A stretch of DNA of 35,591 bases. Source: Pseudoclavibacter helvolus (GTDB taxonomy: Bacteria; Actinomycetota; Actinomycetes; Actinomycetales; Microbacteriaceae). Under the pieces are notes generated by a model. It saw nothing but the letters and a program-made list of their open reading frames with translations, did no database searches and was not told where the DNA came from. A program made the translations under genes and the position numbers. The stretch spans positions 1 to 35,591 of the forward strand of contig NZ_JACHWJ010000007.1 in NCBI RefSeq assembly GCF_014191305.1, in the 5' to 3' direction. This document shows, piece after piece, positions 1-7,192 of the stretch; within the stretch, counting starts at the first letter, position 1, and every line of letters starts with the position of its first letter.

Positions 1-2
1 CA

Positions 3-203
3 TACTTCGAGTGCGGCACGCGCCTGGAAAGCACTGCCGCGCACCTGTTCGTGCACAAGAACACGGTCCGCCAGAGGGCAGAGCGTATCGACGCGATTCT
101 CGGCGCGGGCTGGCGTACGGCACCGCGGAGTGTAGACATCCACTTCGCACTGCGAGTTTGGCGTTTGCGCGAGGCCGAGGAATCGTCGACAGACATGCTC
201 TAG
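3..203 (+). CDS. PucR/CdaR-family transcriptional regulator, C-terminal end (partial)
   Basis: The 66 residues before the stop form the C-terminal helix-turn-helix of PucR/CdaR-type regulators. The signature is YFECGTRLESTAAHLFVHKN followed by TVRQRAERIDAIL, that is a short 'column' segment, a helix, HKNTVRQR as recognition helix, and a closing helix. PucR-type proteins regulate purine, sugar-acid or amino-acid catabolism and are normally 400-600 residues long, so most of the gene lies left of the window and its sensory domain cannot be seen. The gene converges on the LAxTG surface protein gene, with a hairpin between them. The family call is firm and the regulated pathway is unknown. Confidence 0.85.
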   Translation, partial: YFECGTRLESTAAHLFVHKNTVRQRAERIDAILGAGWRTAPRSVDIHFALRVWRLREAEESSTDML

Positions 204-267
204 ACAGCTAGTAGCTCGAGTGCCACTTCTTCCTCTACATGTGAAGAGTCACGATCATCCAGCAGCA

Positions 268-305
268 ACGAAGCCAGGGCCGAGACATCCGACACCTGGC
301 TTCGT
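268..305. terminator. Bidirectional terminator-like hairpin
   Basis: ACGAAGCCAGG (268-278) pairs perfectly over 11 bp with CCTGGCTTCGT (295-305) around a 16-nt loop. It sits between the convergent ends of the PucR-type gene (203) and the LAxTG protein gene (408). There is no long T tract, as is usual for high-GC actinobacterial terminators. The rest of 204-407 shows no gene. Confidence 0.55.
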
Positions 306-390
306 CACCACGACCACCACAGACCCACACACGGAATCCCTGGCCAACGCCCATCAGACCGCGATCACAACCTCACGGGTCAATCTCTCC

Positions 391-414
391 TACTCCTACT
401 CCTACTCCTACTCG
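391..414. repeat. TACTCC hexanucleotide repeat, four units
   Basis: Three exact TACTCC units and a fourth TACTCG lie head to tail. The tract spans the stop codon (408-410) and last codons of the LAxTG protein gene, so a change in unit number could alter the final residues. It is too short to be a CRISPR array. Confidence 0.7.
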
Positions 415-1667
415 GCGCGAGCTGACGCGCGACGTCGCAGGATGAGGACAACCGCGCCGCTCCCGAGGAGCGCCACGATGAGCAGGATCAGCGGTGGCTG
501 GCCGCCCGTGCTGGCCAAGCCGTCGCCGCCGGAGCCGGCCCCGCCCTCCTGGCCGCCGCCGGGCGTCAAGCCACTGCCGTCGCCGTCACTTGGCGCTGGC
601 GCGACAGTGTTCCCGGCGCCGTCCGTCGGGTTGGGAGTCGCCGTGGACCCGTCTGTGGGCGTGGGGCCGGGCGTGCCCGGTTGCCCGACGGCCGGTGACT
701 CCGCGGATCCGATGAACGGCGCGTATCCCGCTGCGTGCGCGAACACCCAGCCGCGGATCGTCTGCCCGTCGGCCGCGGCTGGCACGGTGAAGGGGTCCTC
801 GGCCGCGAGCTCGGTGTTCAGCCCCATGCTCCAGCGGTGCGAGACGAGCTCAGCGGTGGGGGTCAAATTCGGCGGGGTGAGCGTCAGGGTCTCACCGACA
901 GTGGCGGAACCCTCAAGTGCCGGGGCTCCGTCGGCGGTGATCTCGCCCGTCACAGCGTCCGGGATCTCGAGCTTGCCGAAGTCGATGTCGACGCCCGGAG
1001 TCACGATGGCGTCGGCAGCGACCGGAGCCAGCACGTTGCCGCCGGCCGCGATCCACGGGACGTGCGCGCCCGGCGCGACACGACGAATCTCGACGCTCCC
1101 GCTCTCCCCCGCCCAGAATTCCTGCGAGGAGAGAGCTGCGTCGCTTTCGTCGATGCCGCGCACGACACCCCTCGCGTCGTCGAGGTCGGTGAGCGTCTGG
1201 CCGTCACGGGTGATCTCGAGAGTCACCGTGCCGCCGAGGACACTGAGTTCCTTGTTGGCGAACTCGCCGCCAGAAGCCGTGCCTCCGGCCACTCGGAATG
1301 TCGGCTCGTCGCCGTCGAGCTCTGGGCTGCCGTCGAGGGTCTCGCCGAGCGCGTACTTCGCACTCGAATTGTCCGTGTCGTAGTACAGCGTGTAATTGAC
1401 ATCAGGAAGGAACTCGAGTGTCCATGCGCCGTCATCGCTGCTCTCAGTCTGCTGCTCGAAGACGTAGCCGCCGGTGCTGTCGTCGAGACGGTAGGCGCTC
1501 ACCGAGACATCGGCGACCGGTGCGTCGCCCTCGGTGACGACCCCGTTGATGGTCGCTTCGTCGGCGTGCGCGGTCGGGGCGGAGAGCACGGCGAGAGCAA
1601 GCACCGCCGGCGCGATCATGGGCAGCAGGCGCCGCCGTGCTGCGATGGTTGGGTGTGGGATGGACAT
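408..1667 (-). CDS. LAxTG sortase-anchored surface protein
   Basis: A 419-residue exported wall protein. The order is a signal peptide ending near AHADEA (about residue 38), a beta-rich stretch resembling carboxypeptidase-regulatory/Cna-B type folds (INGVVTEGDAPVADVSVSAY), a second beta-rich region around 240-330, and a Pro/Thr/Ser/Gly/Asp-rich wall-spanning linker. It ends with LASTG (384-388), a hydrophobic helix and RRR. LAxTG is the motif used by class E sortases of actinobacteria. The start is the ATG at 1667, with GGAG six bases upstream; an in-frame ATG at 1721 overlaps the stop of the upstream GH106 gene but lacks such a site and would put residues before the signal peptide. The gene is probably cotranscribed with the GH106 gene. 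The ligand is unknown, and binding of a glycan processed by its neighbour is an inference. Confidence 0.8.
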   Translation of the reverse strand: MSIPHPTIAARRRLLPMIAPAVLALAVLSAPTAHADEATINGVVTEGDAPVADVSVSAYRLDDSTGGYVFEQQTESSDDGAWTLEFLPDVNYTLYYDTDNSSAKYALGETLDGSPELDGDEPTFRVAGGTASGGEFANKELSVLGGTVTLEITRDGQTLTDLDDARGVVRGIDESDAALSSQEFWAGESGSVEIRRVAPGAHVPWIAAGGNVLAPVAADAIVTPGVDIDFGKLEIPDAVTGEITADGAPALEGSATVGETLTLTPPNLTPTAELVSHRWSMGLNTELAAEDPFTVPAAADGQTIRGWVFAHAAGYAPFIGSAESPAVGQPGTPGPTPTDGSTATPNPTDGAGNTVAPAPSDGDGSGLTPGGGQEGGAGSGGDGLASTGGQPPLILLIVALLGSGAVVLILRRRASARAE

Positions 1668-1673
1668 CGTCGT

Positions 1674-1677
1674 CTCC
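1674..1677 (-). promoter_or_regulatory. Ribosome binding site of the LAxTG protein gene
   Basis: GGAG on the minus strand lies six bases before the ATG at 1667. It decides this start over the upstream in-frame ATG at 1721. Confidence 0.55.
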
Positions 1678-1720
1678 GGGGTCGAAGCGGTCGGTTCGGT
1701 GGAGGATCGGTGGCTGCGCA

Positions 1721-4506
1721 TCAGGCCACCCGGGTGCGGCCGTATGGCGTGACGGTGACTGGGCCGATGAGACCGTAGTCCTGCCGCTTGACGCCTCCGT
1801 AGACCTCGGGCCGGAACACGCGGAGGCTGTTTGATGAGTGTCGACGCGACCTCGACGCGGATGGTGTTGCGTCCCGCTCTGACGTGGTCGCTGATGTCGA
1901 GGTCCGTGTCGGTGAGGTCACGGTGGGCCACGAGGCTGCTGTTCACCCACACCTGGAAGGTGTCCACGACCTTGCCGAGTGAAAGCACCACGCCCGCGCT
2001 GTCCGGCTGCCAGGTCTTGTCGAGCGTGAAGGTGCTCGAGTAGGTGCCGATCCCGGAGACATCCTCGATGCCTCCGATGGACGACCAAGGGAGGAGCCCG
2101 CTGAGGTTCATACGATGCTCGACGTGCGCGGTCTGCTGACCGTCAACACCTGGCTGCCAGCTGTCGACGACAAGCTGCCAGTCGGAGAGCTCGCTCGCGC
2201 CGGGCGCCTGTGCGATGCGGACGCGCTTGGTGATGCCCGTGCTGAGCGTCACGTCATGCACACCCGGGGAGTCGCTCTGCACGATCAGCTCACCGGAGGG
2301 CGTGAGCCGCGCGTCTCGAACGCTCGTGGAGACGATGGTCGCGCTGGGCACGGGGAGGCCGCTCCATCCTGGCGCAGCGACCGGCGTGACTTCGCCCGTC
2401 CACGCGTCGAGCTGGTAGGGGATGCGCCCGCCATCGCTGACGGTCATGCGCACCTCCTGCTCGAGGTACGCCAGCCGGTCCTTCCCGAAGTTGTGCTTCG
2501 CGTTGACGAAGTAGAAGTACTCGACCCCGTCCGCGACTCGGTGCACGTGCTTGAGGTGCGAGGAGTCGTGGGAGACGGTGGGGCGGATTCCGAGTGCAGA
2601 GAGCGCGACGGGGATGTCGTCGTTGCCTGCTGCGTCTCGGACGTTGCCGAGCGAGCGAATCTCGGCGACGAGTGCCGCCACCTCGGCGTTCACCGCCTGG
2701 TCGCGGTAGCCGGTCGACTCTGGAGCACTCCAGTCGCCGAAGAACACGACGGGGAGTCCCTGTCTCGCGAGTTCCAGGAGTCGCTTCGCGCCGCGCACGG
2801 ACATCGTCGCCTCTTGTCCGCGGAACCGGTCGATGTCGATGACGAGTGCCTTGTAGGCCCCGATGCCGGTCTGGCCCCAGCCCTTCTGCCGGAAGAAGCC
2901 GACGTCGTACCTGGGACGGCCCTGACGCAGCACCCACTGCGTGCGCGACAGGTAGTCTGCCGCCGACTTGAGGTGCCCCCCAGACGGGCATGCGCGGCCC
3001 CCAGGCCTCGGAGTATCCGACGGCGTTGTTGAAGCACGGGGTGAACGCGGCGAAACCCGGCCACTGCGAGCCCGGCGCCTTCGCGTAAGCGAACCCGTGC
3101 AGCACGGTCTGGTTCACGCCCCCGGCGAAGGTCTCACCCAGCGTGTTCAGCACTTCGTTCCAGGTAGAGCTGTACGACTTGCCGAGGTAGGCCGCGGCTT
3201 CACAGGACATGATGGTGCGCCCGGCGATGTCCCGGCCGCTGGCGAGCACGCGGTAGTCGTCGAGGTTCTTCGCGCCGAGCGACTCGGTCTCGATGATGTC
3301 GACGATCCCGGCCTGCTCGAGGGAGTCCTGCTCGAGACCGTACGCCTGCACGCGGTACTCGAGGCCGAAGCTGTGCGACCAGTCGCGCAGCGGCACGAGG
3401 TGATGGTCCGTGTAGAGCTGGCTCAGGACGAGGTTGAAGTCGTCGCGGACTCTGTGGCTCTTGATGTCGTCGAACTCGAAGGTGTAGCGCTCGTTGATCT
3501 CGAGGAGGACGGGGAGGAACGGCATGAGGTCGTAGCCGATGCGCGAGCTGAACTCGGTCTGCATCGCGCGCGTCCAGATGGTGGCGTGGGTCTCGATCTC
3601 GAGCGAGTCCTCGAAGAAGGTCCCGCCGGTCCTGCTGAGCAGGTCGCGCACCCTCGAGTTGAGGATGTTCTTCTCCCAGTAGGCGATGAGCGCATCCGCC
3701 CCTGCCCGACTGAAGTGGTCGACGACGTAGGACTCCGGGCTCGTATGCGGGCCGCCTTCGGCGACCTGCCCCATGCCGCGTTGCCAGTAAGCGAGCAGTA
3801 TCCACTCGCCGCCGTCGTCTGGCGCAGTCCAGTCGATCTTCGTTCCTGAGACCGTCGACGTGAGGTCGACCAATGACGAGCGGCGGAGGACGAGGACGTT
3901 CTTCTCACCTCGCGAAGCGATCTGCACTGCGTGCACCGCGAGCAGTTGCTTCCCGGAGACACCGCCCTTCGGTTCCACGACGGGCTCAGGAAGCTCGCCG
4001 GAGATCCGCTGGCCCGCCGTGAGCTCGACCTGGCCATGCACGAGCTCGACGAGGGCTGCCGGATCCTGCGGAGTGATGGTGGGGATCGCGGCAGGCCAGG
4101 ATGGTCCGAGCGTCACGTCGATCTCGACGCCGTGCTCGGCGCCAGCCTCGAGGGCGGCTTCGAGCGCTGCGATCCACTGGGGGCTGCCCCATCCGAGGTT
4201 CTCGACGTCGAGGACCTCACCCGGCACGCTGTGGTGCACGTTCGCGACTTCCAGACCGCCGAACCCGTTCTCGGCAACCTGCTGCACCTCTCGGCGGATC
4301 TCATCGATGTCTACCTCGCCGTTTGGCCACCACCACCGGAAACGAGGGGCCGTGGCCTTCGTCGGCAGGCTGAAGCCCTCGAGCGTGGCGGGTTGCGGGA
4401 GCGGCTGCACGGGGGTGCTTGCCAGGGCTCGCGGTGGCGCGGCTGCCGCGAGCATGGCCGCAGACGCGCCCGCGGCCGCCAGACCGAGGAGCGTGCGGCG
4501 GGACAT
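1721..4506 (-). pseudogene. GH106-type alpha-L-rhamnosidase-like protein, two frameshifts
   Basis: The conceptual product is about 927 residues. It has a Tat-type signal (MSRRTLLGLAAAG), the N-terminal GH106 motif PRFRWWWPNG (54-63), GFGGLEV, the acidic block FFEDSLEIETH (297-307), WT..M..EFSSRIGYDL, SCEAAAYLG, and HGFAYAK..WPGF..AWGPRMPVW. A galactose-binding-like C-terminal domain follows (GIGTYSSTF, VWVNSSLVAHRD, and after correction NSLRVFRPEVYGG...GPVTVTPYG). GH106 enzymes remove L-rhamnose from pectic and other glycans. Two single-base insertions break the frame: one G of a six-base run (C at 2976-2981 on plus) and one A of a three-base run (T at 1830-1832). Removing one base at each restores the family sequence across both junctions. 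An in-frame TGA also precedes the start at 4506. Either this is a young pseudogene or these are homopolymer errors. Confidence 0.8.
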
Positions 4507-4542
4507 TCACGGGGAGCGTTCGGATGGGGGACCGAATGGCAT
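4507..4542 (-). other. 11-codon leader ORF abutting the GH106 start
   Basis: ATG at 4542 has the best ribosome binding site of the locus but encodes only MPFGPPSERSP before a TGA that touches the ATG at 4506. Both ATGs are in the same frame. It may be a leader for coupled reinitiation, or the original N-terminus of the enzyme's Tat signal cut by a nonsense change such as CGA to TGA. Confidence 0.4.
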
Positions 4543-4548
4543 ACCTAT

Positions 4549-4555
4549 CTCCTTT
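4549..4555 (-). promoter_or_regulatory. Strong Shine-Dalgarno site of the GH106 leader ORF
   Basis: AAAGGAG on the minus strand lies six bases before the ATG at 4542. No comparable site precedes the ATG at 4506. Confidence 0.6.
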
Positions 4556-4566
4556 GATAGCTCTGC

Positions 4567-4584
4567 GCTTGAATCGATTCAAGC
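4567..4584. promoter_or_regulatory. LacI-family operator
   Basis: GCTTGAATCGATTCAAGC is a perfect 18-bp palindrome with the central CG and flanking A/T-rich half-sites typical of LacI-family operators. It lies immediately downstream of the predicted transcription start of the GH106/LAxTG operon, where bound repressor would block the polymerase. No lacI-type gene is present in the window, so the regulator is encoded elsewhere. Confidence 0.65.
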
Positions 4585-4593
4585 ACTGCATGA

Positions 4594-4622
4594 ACATTAC
4601 GGGGACATAGCGAAATTGTCGA
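4594..4622 (-). promoter_or_regulatory. Sigma-70-type promoter of the GH106 operon
   Basis: On the minus strand a -35 TCGACA (4617-4622) and a -10 TAATGT (4594-4599) are separated by 17 bases. The expected start near 4587 puts the LacI-type palindrome right at the beginning of the transcript. Confidence 0.5.
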
Positions 4623-4778
4623 CCCCCGCGAGCCCTGCTGGCTCTGACGTGCGCGTGGATGGCGGCCGAGCTGGCTGGGCCGATGCGTGGCGTCGCAAGC
4701 GCGGGGCCCAGCCCCAGAAGGCGCCTACGCGTGGTTGAGTCGGCGGCGACGCCGCGGCACGCGGTTCACTTCATCGCC

Positions 4779-5633
4779 TCAGCCGTCGAGGCCGAGTACC
4801 GCCAACGTCTCTCGGGCCACAAGCCCCGGCTCACTGGCGGTGACGACGTGGCCCGACTGCTCGGCCTGCACATGTACGGCCACCGGATGCGCGGCGACCG
4901 TCTCGAGGTGCGCCGCGATCAGCGGTGCGCGCGTTCGGTCGCCGGGGGCCGCCTTCATGCCCGAGATCACGCGGATCGGAAGGTCGCCGAGCCTCGGTGG
5001 GCGCGACCGCAGACCTGCGAGCTCGCTCCCCACGAGGCGCTGCTCGGCGGACGCCGCCCGCGCCGCACCCGGGTTCGTGGATGCATCCAGAGCCTGCGCC
5101 GCCGCGACCGGGTCCATCCCCTCGACGAGGCTACGCAGCTGCACGCGCAGCAGGCCGAGTCGGGCGGCCGGCTCCAGAACAGCCGCCGAGAACGCGAACA
5201 CTCGCCGCGTCGACGGCCGGAAGTATAGCGACGCGTGCTCGTCACTCTGGTCGACGAGCACAACCCCGTCCATCGCAGCGCCGGCCGCCAGGCGACGTGC
5301 CGCCAAGCACCGCACGATGGGCCCACCCCAGCTGTGCCCGCCGAGCACCAGCCGTGACGGCTCCTGCGCGTTGACGACCGCGTCGAGGTCGTCGGCGAGA
5401 TGCTCCAGTGTGCGAGACGCGGGATCCGGTGTGCTCTCCCCGTACCCGGCGCGCTCGTAGGCGACGACCCGCACGCGCTCCGCGAGCATCCGGTGCACGA
5501 GCCCCCAGTACAGGCCGCTCGCACCCAGGCCCGCCTCGAGCACGACCACGGCGCCCGAGTCGCGCGGCCCGCTCGCGAACGTGCGCAGGCGACGACCGTC
5601 CGGGGTGGTCACGAAGGCGGCGGAGTCGATCAT
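4779..5633 (-). CDS. Alpha/beta hydrolase
   Basis: A 284-residue alpha/beta-hydrolase-fold enzyme. Visible elements are the strand and oxyanion segment VVLEAGLGASG, GYGEST, the nucleophile elbow GHSWGG, VVLVDQSDEH as candidate acid region, and QSGHVV as the catalytic-histidine loop. The start at 5633 gives the usual N-terminus (MIDSAAFVTTPDGRRL); upstream in-frame codons run into the divergent gene's leader. No strong Shine-Dalgarno site is seen. The substrate cannot be predicted, since this fold covers esterases, lipases and haloperoxidase-like enzymes. It is divergent from the FGE-domain gene, with 73 bp between them. Confidence 0.85.
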   Translation of the reverse strand: MIDSAAFVTTPDGRRLRTFASGPRDSGAVVVLEAGLGASGLYWGLVHRMLAERVRVVAYERAGYGESTPDPASRTLEHLADDLDAVVNAQEPSRLVLGGHSWGGPIVRCLAARRLAAGAAMDGVVLVDQSDEHASLYFRPSTRRVFAFSAAVLEPAARLGLLRVQLRSLVEGMDPVAAAQALDASTNPGAARAASAEQRLVGSELAGLRSRPPRLGDLPIRVISGMKAAPGDRTRAPLIAAHLETVAAHPVAVHVQAEQSGHVVTASEPGLVARETLAVLGLDG

Positions 5634-5706
5634 CCCGGCATGCTCGCACGCGGCGACAGGCACCCGCCAGGCAACGGTTGCGGCCTCCGGTGCGAGGATG
5701 GCCCCA

Positions 5707-6459
5707 ATGGATATCGAATTCTCGGCCATCGACGGCGGCACCGTCGAACTGCACGACGCGCGCCGCAAGCTCCGCCGCCGCGTGGAGCTCGAGCCGTTCG
5801 AGATCGGCGTCTACGCGGTCACCCAGTCGCAGCTCGGCGAGCTCCTCGGCGAGGCGACGGACGACGGGACAAGCCATCCCGACCGGCCGGCGACCGACGT
5901 CAGCTGGCTCCGCGCCATCCGATTCTGCAACGCCGCCTCCGAATGGGAGGGTCTCGACCACGCCTACTCGTACGACGGCGAGCAGGTGACGTGGCACGTC
6001 GACTCGGATGGCATCCGCCTCCCCACCGAGTCCGAGTGGGAGTTCGCGTGCCGGGCCGGATCGACGGCCGCGCAGTACGGCCCGCTGGCCGACGTCGCCT
6101 GGACAAGCCTCGACGGCGTGACCAGCCCGCAGCCGGTCGGCGGCAAGCACCCCAACCTCAACGGGCTCTTCGACACCCTCGGCAACACGTGGGAGTGGTG
6201 CTGGGACCTGCTCGACCCGGCCCGCTACGACGACTACCGCGTGTTCCGGGGCGGCGGCTACGCCGACGACACGTGGAGCGTGCGCGCATCCGTCCGCCGC
6301 GGCGGGGCGCCCCGCATGCACCACGAGGACGTCGGGTTCCGCGTCGCTCGCGGTGGCTTCGACGCCGAGGATGCGGCCCAGGGCTGGTCCGCGGCCGCCG
6401 ACCGCGAGCGCGCGACGATCGAGGGGCCCACCCCGTTCGGGTGGACCCCTCTGCGCTGA
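5707..6459 (+). CDS. SUMF1/FGE-sulfatase-domain protein lacking the FGE cysteines
   Basis: A 250-residue protein made almost entirely of the formylglycine-generating-enzyme/sulfatase-modifying domain. Markers are GVYAVTQSQ, PATDVSWLRAIRFCNAAS, RLPTESEWEFACRAG, LNGLFDTLGNTWEWCWD and RVFRGGGYADDTW...GFRVAR. In true FGE the segment after RGGSW carries the copper-binding cysteines that convert a sulfatase Cys to formylglycine. Here it reads TWSVRASVRR without cysteine, so FGE activity is unlikely. Many family members act in other reactions or as scaffolds. The start at 5707 is preceded by GAGG about ten bases upstream. No sulfatase gene is in the window, and the real role is unknown. Confidence 0.8.
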   Translation: MDIEFSAIDGGTVELHDARRKLRRRVELEPFEIGVYAVTQSQLGELLGEATDDGTSHPDRPATDVSWLRAIRFCNAASEWEGLDHAYSYDGEQVTWHVDSDGIRLPTESEWEFACRAGSTAAQYGPLADVAWTSLDGVTSPQPVGGKHPNLNGLFDTLGNTWEWCWDLLDPARYDDYRVFRGGGYADDTWSVRASVRRGGAPRMHHEDVGFRVARGGFDAEDAAQGWSAAADRERATIEGPTPFGWTPLR

Positions 6460-6506
6460 GCACTCAGCATCGACAGCCGAGCAATGTGGTCAGCTCGTCC
6501 GCTGGC

Positions 6507-7001
6507 TCAGACGGCGAACGCGATGACGCCCGTGATGATGAGCGTGAGCAGCGTCGTCCACAGCACGATCGCGGCCGCCTGCCAGACGAGCACGCGCCCC
6601 TTCGAGATGCCGCTTCCCGCGAGCGCGGCTGCGGTGAAGTGGGTCGGGAGGAGCAGCGGGCCGAGCAGGCTCACGCCGGCGACGCCGTAGCGGTTGAAGG
6701 CGCGCTGGAACTTCTCGCGGTTCGCGGTCTTGGGCTTCGCATCCGCCGGCGACTTCGCGAAGCGGGCTCGGATGCCTGCGCCGAGGTAGACGACAGCCGC
6801 CACGGCGACGAAGTTGCCGATCGCGCCGGCGATAGCCGCGATGATCGGGTTGATGCCGCCGATGATGCCGATGGACGCGGCTCCCTCACCTTCGATGAAG
6901 GGCACGGCGCCAGCGAGGGCGACGATGAGCGGCTGCAGCCATTCGGGCAGACCGGCCATGAGGTTCTGGAAGCCGAGGATGAGCTCTGCGATGGGGTTCA
7001 T
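6507..7001 (-). CDS. Small multidrug export-type membrane protein
   Basis: A 164-residue protein with about four membrane segments. It shows PFIEGEGAASIGIIGG, typical of the small multi-drug export family (PF06695), and later RFNRYGVAG-like and LLGPLLLPTHFTAAALAGSG segments. The start at 7001 (MNPIAEL) has GAAAGG seven bases upstream. The family is named after a weak drug-export phenotype and its real substrate is uncertain. It is divergent from the two-component pair, with a 191-bp intergenic region that could serve both. Confidence 0.75.
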   Translation of the reverse strand: MNPIAELILGFQNLMAGLPEWLQPLIVALAGAVPFIEGEGAASIGIIGGINPIIAAIAGAIGNFVAVAAVVYLGAGIRARFAKSPADAKPKTANREKFQRAFNRYGVAGVSLLGPLLLPTHFTAAALAGSGISKGRVLVWQAAAIVLWTTLLTLIITGVIAFAV

Positions 7002-7144
7002 GGTGTGCCTTTCGGGGCGGTCAAGTTGGCAAGTCGGACAGCGTTCGGGCGTGCTGCTGTGATGACTCCATTCCACCCGCGATGCACGCCGGGCGGCAGT
7101 GCCGTGGCGTCACCAGTACTCGTGAGGATCCGCGTGCGGGTTCG

Positions 7145-7186
7145 TGACAAATGTCAGGGGTGCCCGACCGCCGTCTGGCCTACCGT
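7145..7186 (+). promoter_or_regulatory. TGACA-N2-TGTCA operator with -10 box before the histidine kinase gene
   Basis: TGACAAATGTCA (7145-7156) is a perfect inverted repeat with 5-bp arms. A -10 box TACCGT (7181-7186) lies exactly six bases before the ATG at 7193, indicating a leaderless transcript. The repeat is then centred about 42 bases upstream of the transcription start, a position typical of an activator. Autoregulation by the NarL-type response regulator of this operon is an inference. Confidence 0.5.
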
Positions 7187-7192
7187 GGAGGG

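Noticed and set aside
220-1383. A 387-codon plus-strand ORF with a SYSYSYSYS run
   Set aside because: It is antisense to the LAxTG protein gene. The run is the TACTCC repeat read on the other strand, and the product resembles no protein.
408-2933. A single 841-residue ORF joining the GH106 C-terminal part to the LAxTG protein
   Set aside because: The join (IKQPPRVPARGLRRRQ...) is out-of-frame sequence after the 1830-1832 insertion. The correct GH106 end is in the next frame with a stop at 1721, and the surface protein has its own ribosome site and signal peptide.
2115-3032. Long plus-strand ORFs opposite the GH106 gene (also 2968-3849 and 3860-4738)
   Set aside because: They are antisense shadows of high-GC coding sequence. 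The minus frame carries the GH106 motifs.
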